From: an uncultured Clostridia bacterium
Lineage (GTDB): Bacteria > Bacillota > Clostridia > Christensenellales > UBA1242
Reading direction: 5' to 3'
Length of the DNA stretch: 64,000 bases
Assembly: GCA_934757845.1 (NCBI GenBank)
Contig: CAKVLQ010000006.1
Location: 1-64,000 of the forward strand
Part shown: positions 16,894 through 26,076 of the stretch, piece after piece
How the letters are laid out: the number at the start of each line of letters is the position of its first letter
Numbering within the stretch: position 1 is the stretch's first letter
Program-made: the position numbers and the translations under genes
Notes under the pieces: model-generated
What the model was told of the DNA's origin: nothing
The model's input: the letters and a program-made list of their open reading frames with translations, nothing else
Databases searched by the model: none

Positions 16894-18195
16894 ATGATAT
16901 ATTTTGGAACAGATGGCATAAGAGGAATTGTTGGAAAAGATTTAACTTGCGACCTTGCGTTTAAGTGCGGGTTGGCACTTACAAAAATAAAAGAAAAGCC
17001 AAAAATTTTAATAGCGGAAGATACACGCCCAAGCAATAATCTTGTGCTTTTTTCGTTTGTTAGCGGGGTGATTTCTAATGGGGGAATTGTTGAAGATGTG
17101 GGCATTGCACCAACAAGTTTAGTTTCGTGCTTACTTACAAAAATGGACTTTGATTTTGGTGTTGTTATTTCGGCATCACACAATCCAAGCGAATATAACG
17201 GAATAAAAATTTTTAATAACAAAGGCGAAAAAATTAATGAAAGCGTAGAGGCTGAAATTGAAAGTTACATAATTAATGCCAATCTTGGTGGAAATTTTTG
17301 TTTGGGAGAATATAGAAAAAACGAAAATTTGCAAAAAAAATATGTTGAACATATCTTATCATGCATAAACACAAGATTAAACGGTCTTAAAGTTGTTTTG
17401 GATTTGGCAAACGGAGCAAGTTTTAGGCTTGCACCAATTTTGTTTAAAAAACTTGGCGCAGATGTTGTTGTAATGAACAATTTTAATGGTGGGGTTATTA
17501 ATGATAATTGTGGAAGTTTGCACCTTGATGCATTAAAAAAGCGTGTTTTGCTTGAATCGGCATCGCTAGGGCTTGCTTTTGATGGCGATGCGGATAGGGT
17601 TATGTGCATTGATAACGAAGGAAATATTGTTGACGGCGATGCGATAATTTATATTTTGGCGTGCAACATGAAAAAACAAAAACTATTAAAAAATAATGTT
17701 GTTGTTGGAACATCGCAAACAAATTTGAAGATTGAAAAGAAACTTAATCAAAAGGGCATAAATTTTGTTAGAACAGATGTTGGAGATAAGTTTGTTATTG
17801 AAAAACTTGACGAACTTGATGCATCTTTGGGCGGAGAACAAAGTGGGCATATTATTATAAAAGATGCTTTGCCAACTGGCGATGGAATGCTTGCTGGACT
17901 TAAACTTATGGAAGTTATGAAAAAAGAAAACAAATCATTAAAAGAACTTTTTAATGTTAAATTAATGCCACAAATTGCAACAAATATTGTGGTTAAAGAC
18001 AAACAAAGAATAAAAAACAGTGAAGAACTTAATAATCTTGTGCAATCGCTTAAACAAAATTTTGATGGCAGAATTATTGTTAGAATGAGTGGGACTGAAA
18101 ACAAAATTAGAATTTTGGTTGAAGGCGAAAGCAAAATGCAATTAAAATATATAACAAGCGAAATTGTAAAAAAAATAGATAAAATTAATATTTAG
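16894..18195 (+). CDS. glmM: phosphoglucosamine mutase
   Basis: 433 residues, slightly shorter than the usual 445-450. GlmM interconverts glucosamine-6-phosphate and glucosamine-1-phosphate for UDP-GlcNAc synthesis. It has the active-site serine loop S93-A-S95-H-N-P, the metal-binding D230-G-D-A-D-R235, the substrate loop G-G-E-Q-S-G-H and the C-terminal phosphate-binding R-M-S-G-T-E-N. The N-terminal F-G-T-D-G-I-R-G is diagnostic. Start ATG follows an AAGGAAA site. Coupled to the acetyltransferase upstream, so the operon supplies the two steps before uridylylation. Confidence 0.95.
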   Translation: MIYFGTDGIRGIVGKDLTCDLAFKCGLALTKIKEKPKILIAEDTRPSNNLVLFSFVSGVISNGGIVEDVGIAPTSLVSCLLTKMDFDFGVVISASHNPSEYNGIKIFNNKGEKINESVEAEIESYIINANLGGNFCLGEYRKNENLQKKYVEHILSCINTRLNGLKVVLDLANGASFRLAPILFKKLGADVVVMNNFNGGVINDNCGSLHLDALKKRVLLESASLGLAFDGDADRVMCIDNEGNIVDGDAIIYILACNMKKQKLLKNNVVVGTSQTNLKIEKKLNQKGINFVRTDVGDKFVIEKLDELDASLGGEQSGHIIIKDALPTGDGMLAGLKLMEVMKKENKSLKELFNVKLMPQIATNIVVKDKQRIKNSEELNNLVQSLKQNFDGRIIVRMSGTENKIRILVEGESKMQLKYITSEIVKKIDKINI

Positions 18196-18196
18196 T

Positions 18197-18225
18197 TTGA
18201 AAATTTATTGTCAAAATGCTATAAT
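18197..18225 (+). promoter_or_regulatory. promoter of the first CPBP gene, leaderless geometry
   Basis: TTGAAA, 17-nt spacer, extended -10 TGCTATAAT, then six A and GTG at 18232. Confidence 0.75.
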
Positions 18226-18231
18226 AAAAAA

Positions 18232-19263
18232 GTGAATAATAGTTATAACGAAAAAGATAGTTCAATTTCATTTATATTAGCACTTTTTTTGCCAAGTGTT
18301 TTGGCAATTTTTTTCATTTTAATTTTATCGTTTTTTTATGGTGCAAATGAAATTCAAAATTCAATAATCTATAAACTTGTGTCAATAGTTATAAGCCAAA
18401 TTGCATTTTTGCTTATATATTTTGTTTTAACAAAACAAAGAAAAATAAAATTTTCCGAAATAAAGCACAAAAAACTTAACATTTTGCAAATTTTTATTTT
18501 ACTTTTAATTTCGGCTTGTTGTTTGTTTTTGATAAGTCCTATTATTAATGTTTATGACAGCGTGCTATCATTAATTGGCATAAAAGAGCAAACGCTTCCA
18601 TTAAGTTTGGATAATCCACTTAATTTTGTTTATCTTATTTTTGCCATGGGCATAATTGCGCCAATCAGTGAAGAACTTTTGTTTAGGGGCATAATTTTGC
18701 AAGGTCTTGAAAAAAAAGGCACAACCAAAGCCGTTTTAATTTCGGCACTAATGTTTATGCTTATGCATTTAAGTTTGCACCAAACAATTTATCAATTTTT
18801 GCTTGGAATAATTATGGCTTTAATTGTTCTTTACACCCAAAGCATTTTTGCAAGTATTTTTGTGCATTTTGTTAATAATAGTGTTGTGCTTATCATAAAT
18901 TATATTAATCCACAACTTTTTGAATATAGATATTTAACTTCAAACTATATCATTTTGGCGGTGGTGTTGTTTTTGTTTGCTTTGTTTGTTTTGTTCTATC
19001 TTTTAAAATGGCTAAAAAAAGTTGGCGAAAATAAAAAGTCGGTTAAAAATCTAGCCAAAGTGGAACTAACAGACAATAAAAATGAAAGCATTTTGCAAAA
19101 AAGTGAAATGCAAAACTTGGCAAATCAAAATGCAAGTGAACAAAAACCCACATCTCAAAATCTTAACAAAACTTTAACAAAAAAACCAAAAATAAGTTGG
19201 CTTTGTGCAAGTTTAATTTGCGGAGCGATTATTTGGATTTTAAATATAATTTTGTCTTTATAG
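18232..19263 (+). CDS. CPBP-family intramembrane metalloprotease
   Basis: A 343-residue multi-spanning protein of the CPBP/Abi (CAAX protease) family. Motif 1 is E147-E148-L-L-F-R152, followed by F-M-L-M-H-L and the last F-V-H-F-V-N-N, which together supply the Glu/His/Asn active site inside the membrane. In Gram-positive bacteria such proteins process peptides or signal proteins; the substrate here is unknown. A Gln/Asn/Lys-rich cytosolic stretch precedes a final helix. I choose GTG 18232 over the upstream ATG because an extended -10 promoter overlaps the longer reading and ends 6 nt before this GTG, implying a leaderless mRNA. It abuts a second CPBP gene. Confidence 0.8.
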   Translation: MNNSYNEKDSSISFILALFLPSVLAIFFILILSFFYGANEIQNSIIYKLVSIVISQIAFLLIYFVLTKQRKIKFSEIKHKKLNILQIFILLLISACCLFLISPIINVYDSVLSLIGIKEQTLPLSLDNPLNFVYLIFAMGIIAPISEELLFRGIILQGLEKKGTTKAVLISALMFMLMHLSLHQTIYQFLLGIIMALIVLYTQSIFASIFVHFVNNSVVLIINYINPQLFEYRYLTSNYIILAVVLFLFALFVLFYLLKWLKKVGENKKSVKNLAKVELTDNKNESILQKSEMQNLANQNASEQKPTSQNLNKTLTKKPKISWLCASLICGAIIWILNIILSL

Positions 19264-20388
19264 GTGATTATGCAAAAAAAATCAAACTTTTTCAAAATAA
19301 CTTTAATATATTTTATCTCTCTTGTGCTTTTTGTAGGCATAAGAATTATTTTTGGTCTTGGTTTTTTAAATAGTATCCCAGAACTATGGCAAGATATAAT
19401 TTCAACAGTTTTAATTCAAATTGTTGTTATGTTTTTAGTTCCATTTTTGTTTTATATGCTTTTTTTCAAGAAAAAGCCAAAAGAAACTTTTTCAAATTTA
19501 GGCTTTAAAAAAATAACTTTAAAAGCCGTTTTAATTTGCCTTTTGATTGGCTTAATTGCATTTTTTTTGAATATTGTTGTAAGTTCAATTTTTAACGGAA
19601 TAATTCAAGCATTTGGATATAAACAATCAGGTTCGTCAGGCTCGGGCGATTATTCAATTTTAAGTTTTTTTGTTAATGTTTTGTGCGTGGCAATTTTGCC
19701 TGCTTTGTGTGAAGAATTTTTGCATCGTGGGCTTTTGATGAGGGGACTATTTAACAGCATAAGTGTTAAACACGCACTAATTATAAGTTCGCTTTGCTTT
19801 GGGCTTATGCACCTTAACATTGTTCAGTTTTTTTATGCAACAATTCTTGGCGTTTTGATTGGCTTTGTTTCGATTGTTGGAAAAAGCATTTGGCCAGCAA
19901 TTATAATTCATTTTGTTAACAACTTTGTTAATGTTTATTTAAGTTTTGCTTCAAAAAATAATTGGTTTTTGGGAAATTTCTATGAAGCCATTGGGAATTT
20001 TGTTTCAAACAACTTTTTAATAAGCTTGATTATGATTATAATTTTGATTTTGGCACTTTTATATTTGCTTGTAAGATTAATATTTGCCCTTTTAAAAATA
20101 ACAAGTTTTGAAAGTTTTAAAAATGTTATTCTAAAACTTAAAGGCACGCTTAACAAAGATGTTGTTAACTATAACACGCAAGAAGAAATAAATGAAATGC
20201 ACTATATTAATGATTTAGAGCCAATTATTCTTGACAATATGCAAGAGCCAAAAAATATGCTTGATTTGTTTTTGCAAGATATTTATCCAAAAGAAAAATT
20301 GTTTGTTTGGGATAAAATATTTTTGATTGCAAGTTGGTTTTTGGGCATTATTATTACAATTTTTACATTTGTGTGGGGAATTTTATGA
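19264..20388 (+). CDS. CPBP-family intramembrane metalloprotease, second copy
   Basis: 374 residues, about 8 membrane segments. The active-site motifs are C-E150-E151-F-L-H-R155, G-L-M-H-L-N and I-I-H-F-V-N-N-F. It is a divergent paralogue of the preceding gene rather than a recent duplicate. Start is ambiguous: GTG 19264 directly follows the upstream TAG, and ATG 19270 has an AGGTG at short distance. The C terminus has a cytosolic segment (about 290-350) and a last helix. Its stop overlaps the rlmH start (ATGA), so translation of the two is coupled. Confidence 0.8.
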   Translation: MIMQKKSNFFKITLIYFISLVLFVGIRIIFGLGFLNSIPELWQDIISTVLIQIVVMFLVPFLFYMLFFKKKPKETFSNLGFKKITLKAVLICLLIGLIAFFLNIVVSSIFNGIIQAFGYKQSGSSGSGDYSILSFFVNVLCVAILPALCEEFLHRGLLMRGLFNSISVKHALIISSLCFGLMHLNIVQFFYATILGVLIGFVSIVGKSIWPAIIIHFVNNFVNVYLSFASKNNWFLGNFYEAIGNFVSNNFLISLIMIIILILALLYLLVRLIFALLKITSFESFKNVILKLKGTLNKDVVNYNTQEEINEMHYINDLEPIILDNMQEPKNMLDLFLQDIYPKEKLFVWDKIFLIASWFLGIIITIFTFVWGIL

Positions 20389-20855
20389 CAATAAATTTAA
20401 TTTGCGTTGGAAATTTGAAAGAAAGTTTTTGGAAAGAAGCGGTAGCAGAATATCAAAAAAGGCTAAAACCTTTTTGTAATTTTAACATTATTGAACTTAA
20501 AGAAACAAATTTTGAATGTCCAACAAAAAGCGAAATTGAAAAAATAAAAGTTGAAGAAGGCAAACTTATTTTGAAAAAACTAAAAAAAAATAATATTTTG
20601 CTTATGATTGACGCAAAACAATTTTCAAGCACAGAATTTGCCGAATTTATAAAACAAAAAAGTGTTGGTGGAAGTAGTGAGTTTAATTTTGTTATTGGTG
20701 GAAGTTATGGCGTGAGCAGTGAAGTTGAAAAAGCGTGTGAAACAAAAATTTCATTTTCAAAATTAACATTTCCGCATCAACTTATGAGAGTTATTTTTTG
20801 TGAACAAATTTATCGGGCTTTCACAATTTTAAATAATAAAAGTTATCACAAATAA
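20385..20855 (+). CDS. rlmH: 23S rRNA pseudouridine-1915 N3-methyltransferase
   Basis: 156 residues of the SPOUT family. RlmH methylates pseudouridine 1915 in helix 69 of 23S rRNA on assembled ribosomes. The trefoil-knot SAM-binding region shows F-V-I-G-G-S-Y-G and the C-terminal block R-V-I-F-C-E-Q-I-Y-R-A-F ends in S-Y-H-K, diagnostic for the family. ATG 20385 (MTINLICVGNL) matches the family's N terminus; an upstream Met at 20334 lies inside the CPBP gene. Coupled to that gene by a 4-nt overlap. Confidence 0.95.
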   Translation: MTINLICVGNLKESFWKEAVAEYQKRLKPFCNFNIIELKETNFECPTKSEIEKIKVEEGKLILKKLKKNNILLMIDAKQFSSTEFAEFIKQKSVGGSSEFNFVIGGSYGVSSEVEKACETKISFSKLTFPHQLMRVIFCEQIYRAFTILNNKSYHK

Positions 20856-21018
20856 AAGGCTAATAAAGTTTTAAATTTATTAAAAAAATTAATAATTTAA
20901 TTTAAAATAATTGGTGTTAAAATTATTTTGTCATTATAATGCTTTAAATAGTTATAGTTTACTAAATAAAAAAACAAAAATATTTGTCAAAAAATTTATA
21001 AGTTAAACTTTTTTGGGT

Positions 21019-21046
21019 TTGACTTTTTTTTGTTTTGTTTTATAAT
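21019..21046 (+). promoter_or_regulatory. promoter of the glmU-like/pth/mfd operon
   Basis: TTGACT, 16-nt T-rich spacer, TATAAT (21041-21046). The leader of about 110 nt contains a hairpin (GCCA at 21095 with TGGC at 21124, plus TTTGTT/AACAAA) ahead of the ribosome site. The remainder of the gap 20856-21018 is AT-rich and empty. Confidence 0.7.
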
Positions 21047-21160
21047 ATTATATATAAAAATTAAAATTATTAATAATTATTTGCATTTTGGTTTGCCAGT
21101 TTATTTGTTATTAAAACAAATGGTGGCTTAAATTAATGATTAAAATTTAAGGAGAAATTT

Positions 21161-22015
21161 ATGATTGATTTGCTTGAAAAAACTTTTGAAGAAAAATATT
21201 GCAACAAACAGCCTTCTTTGGCACAAAGTTTGCTTGAAGGCATAAGTTTGGAAGACGATTATAAAAACATTTTGGTTTTGATATTAAGACCAAATTATAG
21301 CGTTGATTATTCTAACATAGAAATGTTTTCAATAAGAGGCATTGATTATATTATAAATGCGTGCACTAATTTTGAAACAAAAGTGGTTGATTTTGATTTG
21401 AAAGATGATGTTATTGAAGTTATCAAACAAAATGTTAATCAAAAAAAATATGTTCTTGCATTTTTTTCAGACACTCCGCTTTTAACAAAAAAAACTGTGC
21501 TTGAAATTGTTGATTACTTTTTAATAAAAAAACTTTGCAGTTTAAAATTTAATCGTGGCTATATGTTTGAAACTGAATATCTTAAAAACCAAAACAAAAT
21601 TTATAATCCATTAGAGCAAAACTTTTTTGAAGAAGATTTTGTTAAAGTTTGTGATAGTGCAAGTTTTTCGCACGCATTAAATATTTTAAAACACAGAATT
21701 ATATCATATCATCAAGCCAATGGAGTTTTGTTTTTAGACCCATCATCTTGCTTTGTTGATGCATTGGCAAATATAGAAAAAAATGTTGTTATTGGTGAAA
21801 ATGTTAAAATTTGTGGCAAAAGCATCATAAAAGAATTTTCTCGACTTGAAAATTGCAAACTAAACAAAGTTATTGCACAAAATGGTGTGGAAATTGAAAA
21901 TTCGATTGTTGAAAACAGTGTGTTGATGCAAAATTCAAAAGTTACAGACTTTTCAGTTATAAAAAATCAAACGATAAACGAAAATGAAATTGTTTGCAAC
22001 AAAACAATTATTTAA
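21161..22015 (+). CDS. GlmU-like protein with eroded uridyltransferase domain
   Basis: 284 residues. Residues about 1-185 align in outline with the GlmU nucleotidyltransferase domain: F-S-D-T-P-L-L-T (about 107-114) matches its G-D-T-P-L-I-T. The N-terminal L-x-x-G-x-G-T-x-M loop that binds the UTP phosphates is missing, and no Q-x-x-x-L-G-T motif is seen. Residues about 190-284 start with G-V-L-F-L-D-P, the GlmU linker, then a few beta-helix turns, but they lack the acetyltransferase residues. The gene sits immediately upstream of pth and mfd, the usual place of glmU in Bacillota. So it is probably the old glmU, now regulatory, structural or decaying. Strong AAGGAG. Confidence 0.7.
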   Translation: MIDLLEKTFEEKYCNKQPSLAQSLLEGISLEDDYKNILVLILRPNYSVDYSNIEMFSIRGIDYIINACTNFETKVVDFDLKDDVIEVIKQNVNQKKYVLAFFSDTPLLTKKTVLEIVDYFLIKKLCSLKFNRGYMFETEYLKNQNKIYNPLEQNFFEEDFVKVCDSASFSHALNILKHRIISYHQANGVLFLDPSSCFVDALANIEKNVVIGENVKICGKSIIKEFSRLENCKLNKVIAQNGVEIENSIVENSVLMQNSKVTDFSVIKNQTINENEIVCNKTII

Positions 22016-22024
22016 GGAGAAATT

Positions 22025-22570
22025 ATGCTTATAATTTTTGGGCTTGGAAATGTAGGAAAAGAATATGAAAACACATATCATAATATGGGATTTATGTGCT
22101 TAAATAATTTTTTGCAAAAAAATAATCTTAAACTTAACAAATCAAAATATTTTGGAAACTTTTGCGAAACTATTATTAATGGCGAAAAAGTTGTTTTTGT
22201 TGAGCCTACCACTTTTATGAATAATAGCGGAACTTGTGTTAAAACCTTTATGAAAAAATTTGATGCAACTGAAAATGATATTTTGGTTGTTTTTGACGAT
22301 TATGATTTGCCGATTGGGGAAGTTAGGTTTAGAAAAAACGGAAGCACAGGCACGCATAATGGAATGAGAGATATAAAAAATCAAATCAAAACCGATAATT
22401 TTAAAAGATTAAGAATTGGAATTAAAAATCCTAATATCAACATTCCTTTAATAAATTATGTTTTAAGCAAATGCAAAACAAGCGATTTTGAAAATGTTTT
22501 TGAAAAAACAAATGCGTTTTTGGAAGAATTTATTTCTAAAAGCGGAAATGTGGAAAATGTAAGTTTATGA
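22025..22570 (+). CDS. pth: peptidyl-tRNA hydrolase
   Basis: 181 residues. Pth releases peptides from prematurely dropped peptidyl-tRNA. Visible motifs: F-G-L-G-N9-V-G near the N terminus, catalytic H19 in T-Y-H-N-M-G-F, P-T-T-F-M-N-N-S-G, and F-D-D-Y-D-L-P-I-G with the catalytic Asp. The G-S-T-G-T-H-N-G-M loop is also present. Start supported by AAGGAG. It follows the GlmU-like gene by 9 nt and overlaps mfd by 4 nt (ATGA), the standard Gram-positive pth-mfd arrangement. Confidence 0.95.
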   Translation: MLIIFGLGNVGKEYENTYHNMGFMCLNNFLQKNNLKLNKSKYFGNFCETIINGEKVVFVEPTTFMNNSGTCVKTFMKKFDATENDILVVFDDYDLPIGEVRFRKNGSTGTHNGMRDIKNQIKTDNFKRLRIGIKNPNINIPLINYVLSKCKTSDFENVFEKTNAFLEEFISKSGNVENVSL

Positions 22571-25500
22571 TTGATATTTTAAAAAATTTTAATACTGAAA
22601 GCAAATATGCACAATTAATTGATAGTTTGTTAAAGGGCAAAAATTGCTCTTGTTTTGGCTTAACATTCAATGAAATATCGTTTTTGGCTAGTGGAATAAA
22701 AAAACAAAAAATATTGGTTGCCGTTTCAAATCAACAAGCATTAAATTATTCTTCTCAACTTGAAAGTTTGGGGCTTAAAACTTTTGTTTTGCAAAGCAAA
22801 ATTGAAAACTATACTTATTCTTATTTTGACGACCCAGATAGTATGCAAAATTTATCGCTTGCACTTTTTAAACTTCTAAAACAAGAAATTGATGTTTTGA
22901 TTGTTCTTGATAAAGTTTTGGTTCAAAAGGTTATTAATCCAAAAATCTTTTTGAAAAACATTTTAACACTTGAAGTGAATAAAGAAACTGATTTTGAAAC
23001 TTTTTTGCAAAATTTGATAATGGCTGGATACAAAAAGGTTGATGAAATAACAAAATCGGGTGAATTTTGTGTTAGGGGAGATTTGGTTAGCGTTTTTGCG
23101 ATTAATCAAAATTACCCAATTAGAATAAGTTTTTTTGATAGTTTGGTTGAAAAAATTTCGCAATTTTCGCTTAATACTTATGAAACTTTGAAAGAAGAAA
23201 GCAAAATCAGCATTTGTCCATGCAATTTTTATTTTTCAAGTGAGAAAGTTGAAGAAAAAGTTTTTGATGAGATTTTAAAAGAAACAAAAAAAAGCAAAAA
23301 TAATGACCAAATTTTGGGGCTAACAAAATTAAAAGCCGAACTTGAAAACCGAACTTCAAGACAAATTAACTCAAATTTTATTCTTCCTTTTTTAGATGGC
23401 TTTGATAGTTCAATTTTTGATTATTTAATTGACGGGGTTGAAATTTTTTTGGAGCCTAAACTTATTTTTGACAATTTGTCAAGTGAGTATGTTAACATAA
23501 TTTCAACAACAAATTCACTTATTTTTGAAGGCAGACTTTTGGAAAGCCACAAAAATTGTTTTGTTAAAAAAGAAGATTTGTTTGCTTCAATAAACACAAA
23601 ACTTGCTTTTTTGAACCTTAACACAAGCAATAGAATTTTTGAAAGCAATGAAGTTTATAGTTTTTTATCAAGTTTTGTTAAAAATTATAACAATAATTTT
23701 AACTTGTTGCTTGAAGACATAAGAAGTTTTGTGGGGCAAAATTTTAATGTCGTTTTGTGTGCAGATTCAAACGAAAAAGCCGTTTATCTTAACAATTTTT
23801 TAACTGAAAATAGTGTTTTTTCTTCAATTATAACAAACAAAAATCAAATTAAAGAAAAAAAAGTATATATTTTTGTAAGTTCAATTTTGAATGGTGCCAA
23901 TTTTGTTGAAGACAAATTTGTTGTTCTTGGTAATTATAATATTTATGGCACAAAAAAAGTTGAAGAAACTTCAAACAAAATAAAAAAAGTGTTTTTCACG
24001 CCAAAGGTTGGTGATTATGTTGTTCATGATACTTTTGGAATTTGTTTGTGCAAAGAAACACAAAAAATTGAATTTAATGGTGCTTTAAAAGACTATTTTG
24101 TGCTTGAATTTTTTGGTGGAGATTTGCTTTATCTTCCAAGCGAAAAAGCAAACTTAATTTCAAAATATGTTGGAGAAACTGAAACTCCAAAATTAAATAA
24201 ACTTGGAACTGACGAGTTTAACAAAGAAAAAGAAAAAGTTAAAGCAAAAGTTAAAACTCTTGCATTTGATTTAATTGAACTTTATGCAAAACGAAGCAAA
24301 ATTAAAGGTTTTGTTTATGCAAAAGATGATATTGTTCAACAAGAATTTGAAAATGCTTTTCCATTTCCATTAACCATAGACCAAGAAAAAGCCGTTTGCG
24401 AAATTAAAAAAGATATGGAAAGTGAAAAAGTTATGGACAGGCTTGTTTGTGGCGATGTTGGTTATGGTAAAACCGAGGTTGCCATGCGGGCAATTTTTAA
24501 GGCAATATTAAGCGGAAAACAAGTGGCTTTTTTGTGTCCAACAACAATATTGTGTCAGCAACATTACAAAACTTGTCTTGCCAGAATGCAAAATTTCATG
24601 GTTAATGTTCAAAGTTTAAGCAGATTTAACACTTCAAAAGAAACAAAAAAGATTTTGGAAGAACTAAAAAATGGGAAAATAAATTTGATTTGTGGAACTC
24701 ACAGGTTATTATCAAAAGATGTTGAATTTAATAATCTTGGGCTTTTGGTGCTTGATGAAGAACAACGATTTGGTGTTTCAGACAAAGAAAAAATAAAAAA
24801 CTTAAAACAAAATATTGATGTTTTAACCTTATCGGCAACACCAATTCCACGAACGCTAAATATGAGTTTAATTGGTGTTAGGGATATTTCAATAATTGAC
24901 ACTCCACCAAAAAATCGAATTCCAGTTCAAAGTATAGTAACCGAATATTCGCCTTCGCTTATTAAAGACGCAATTCAAAAAGAACTTAACAGAAACGGGC
25001 AAGTTTTGATAGTTTATAACAGGGTTGAAACAATTAATCAGTTTGCAAAAACAATTTCCGATTATTTTCCTGATGTTAATATTGGGGTGGCACACGGGCA
25101 AATGGACAAAAAACAACTTGAAAATGTTATTATTAAAGTTTATAACCAAGAAATTTCAATTTTGGTGTCTACTGTTTTGATTGAAAACGGCATAGACCTT
25201 CCGCTTGCAAATACTATTATTGTTATTAACAGCGATAAACTTGGATTAAGCCAACTTTATCAATTAAGGGGACGAGTTGGAAGAAGTGATAGAGAAGCGT
25301 TTGCATATTTTACCTATCAAAGCAATCAGGCTTTAACCGAAGTTGGGTATAAAAGACTTGCGTGTTTAAGTGAATTTGGTGGTCTTGGCGGGGGCTTTAA
25401 AATTGCAATGCGAGATTTGGAAATTAGAGGCGCAGGTTCAATTTTTGGGGCGGAACAAAGCGGGCATATTGAAAAGGTTGGAATTGATATGTATAACAGG

Positions 25501-25986
25501 CTTTTGAAAGAGGCTGTTGACGAACTTAAAGGAGCGAAATTTAAGGAAGTTAAAGACCTTAAACTTGATGTTAACCTTGATTGCTTTATCCCAAAAAATT
25601 ATATTGAAAACGAAGAAAGTAGGTTTGAAATTTATGAACAAATTTCAAAACTTAAAAACCTAAAAGAAAAAGACGAACTTGAAATGCTTCTTCAAAAAAA
25701 GTTTGGGGAAGTTCCAAGCGAAATAACAAATTTAATGTTTGTTGGTGTTTTAAAAAATGTTATGCAAAATTATAATGCAAAACGAGTTGTTATTAATAAT
25801 GAGAAATGTTTTATTGAATTTTATGACAAAGCAAGCATTGATAATGAAGAAGTTTTGAATTTAATTAGCAAAAACAAACGGCTAATAAGTTTAAAAATTA
25901 AAACATTACCAATAATTGAATTAAATTTTTCGGGTAAAATTTTAGATAAAATAAAACAAGTTATTAATATTTTTATAAAATCATAA
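22567..25986 (+). CDS. mfd: transcription-repair coupling factor
   Basis: 1139 residues, close to the usual 1150. Mfd removes RNA polymerase stalled at lesions and recruits UvrA. Order: UvrB-like N-terminal region (1-470), CarD-type RNA polymerase interaction domain starting P-K-V-G-D-Y-V-V-H-D (about 478-545), and superfamily 2 helicase with Walker A G-D-V-G-Y-G-K-T-E, D-E-E-Q box, S-A-T-P-I-P-R-T and Q-L-R-G-R-V-G-R. The C-terminal TRCF domain carries L-x-I-R-G-A-G and ends near residue 1139. Translationally coupled to pth. Confidence 0.95.
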   Translation: MIDILKNFNTESKYAQLIDSLLKGKNCSCFGLTFNEISFLASGIKKQKILVAVSNQQALNYSSQLESLGLKTFVLQSKIENYTYSYFDDPDSMQNLSLALFKLLKQEIDVLIVLDKVLVQKVINPKIFLKNILTLEVNKETDFETFLQNLIMAGYKKVDEITKSGEFCVRGDLVSVFAINQNYPIRISFFDSLVEKISQFSLNTYETLKEESKISICPCNFYFSSEKVEEKVFDEILKETKKSKNNDQILGLTKLKAELENRTSRQINSNFILPFLDGFDSSIFDYLIDGVEIFLEPKLIFDNLSSEYVNIISTTNSLIFEGRLLESHKNCFVKKEDLFASINTKLAFLNLNTSNRIFESNEVYSFLSSFVKNYNNNFNLLLEDIRSFVGQNFNVVLCADSNEKAVYLNNFLTENSVFSSIITNKNQIKEKKVYIFVSSILNGANFVEDKFVVLGNYNIYGTKKVEETSNKIKKVFFTPKVGDYVVHDTFGICLCKETQKIEFNGALKDYFVLEFFGGDLLYLPSEKANLISKYVGETETPKLNKLGTDEFNKEKEKVKAKVKTLAFDLIELYAKRSKIKGFVYAKDDIVQQEFENAFPFPLTIDQEKAVCEIKKDMESEKVMDRLVCGDVGYGKTEVAMRAIFKAILSGKQVAFLCPTTILCQQHYKTCLARMQNFMVNVQSLSRFNTSKETKKILEELKNGKINLICGTHRLLSKDVEFNNLGLLVLDEEQRFGVSDKEKIKNLKQNIDVLTLSATPIPRTLNMSLIGVRDISIIDTPPKNRIPVQSIVTEYSPSLIKDAIQKELNRNGQVLIVYNRVETINQFAKTISDYFPDVNIGVAHGQMDKKQLENVIIKVYNQEISILVSTVLIENGIDLPLANTIIVINSDKLGLSQLYQLRGRVGRSDREAFAYFTYQSNQALTEVGYKRLACLSEFGGLGGGFKIAMRDLEIRGAGSIFGAEQSGHIEKVGIDMYNRLLKEAVDELKGAKFKEVKDLKLDVNLDCFIPKNYIENEESRFEIYEQISKLKNLKEKDELEMLLQKKFGEVPSEITNLMFVGVLKNVMQNYNAKRVVINNEKCFIEFYDKASIDNEEVLNLISKNKRLISLKIKTLPIIELNFSGKILDKIKQVINIFIKS

Positions 25987-25992
25987 AAATAT

Positions 25993-26021
25993 TTGCAAAA
26001 ATTATTTAATTATTATATAAT
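25993..26021 (+). promoter_or_regulatory. promoter of the PrsA-like gene
   Basis: TTGCAA (25993-25998), 17-nt spacer, TATAAT (26016-26021). Confidence 0.65.
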
Positions 26022-26076
26022 TAATCATAATGCAATAAATCTGTTAAAAGAATTTGTTGCCAAAGGAGAATTATCT

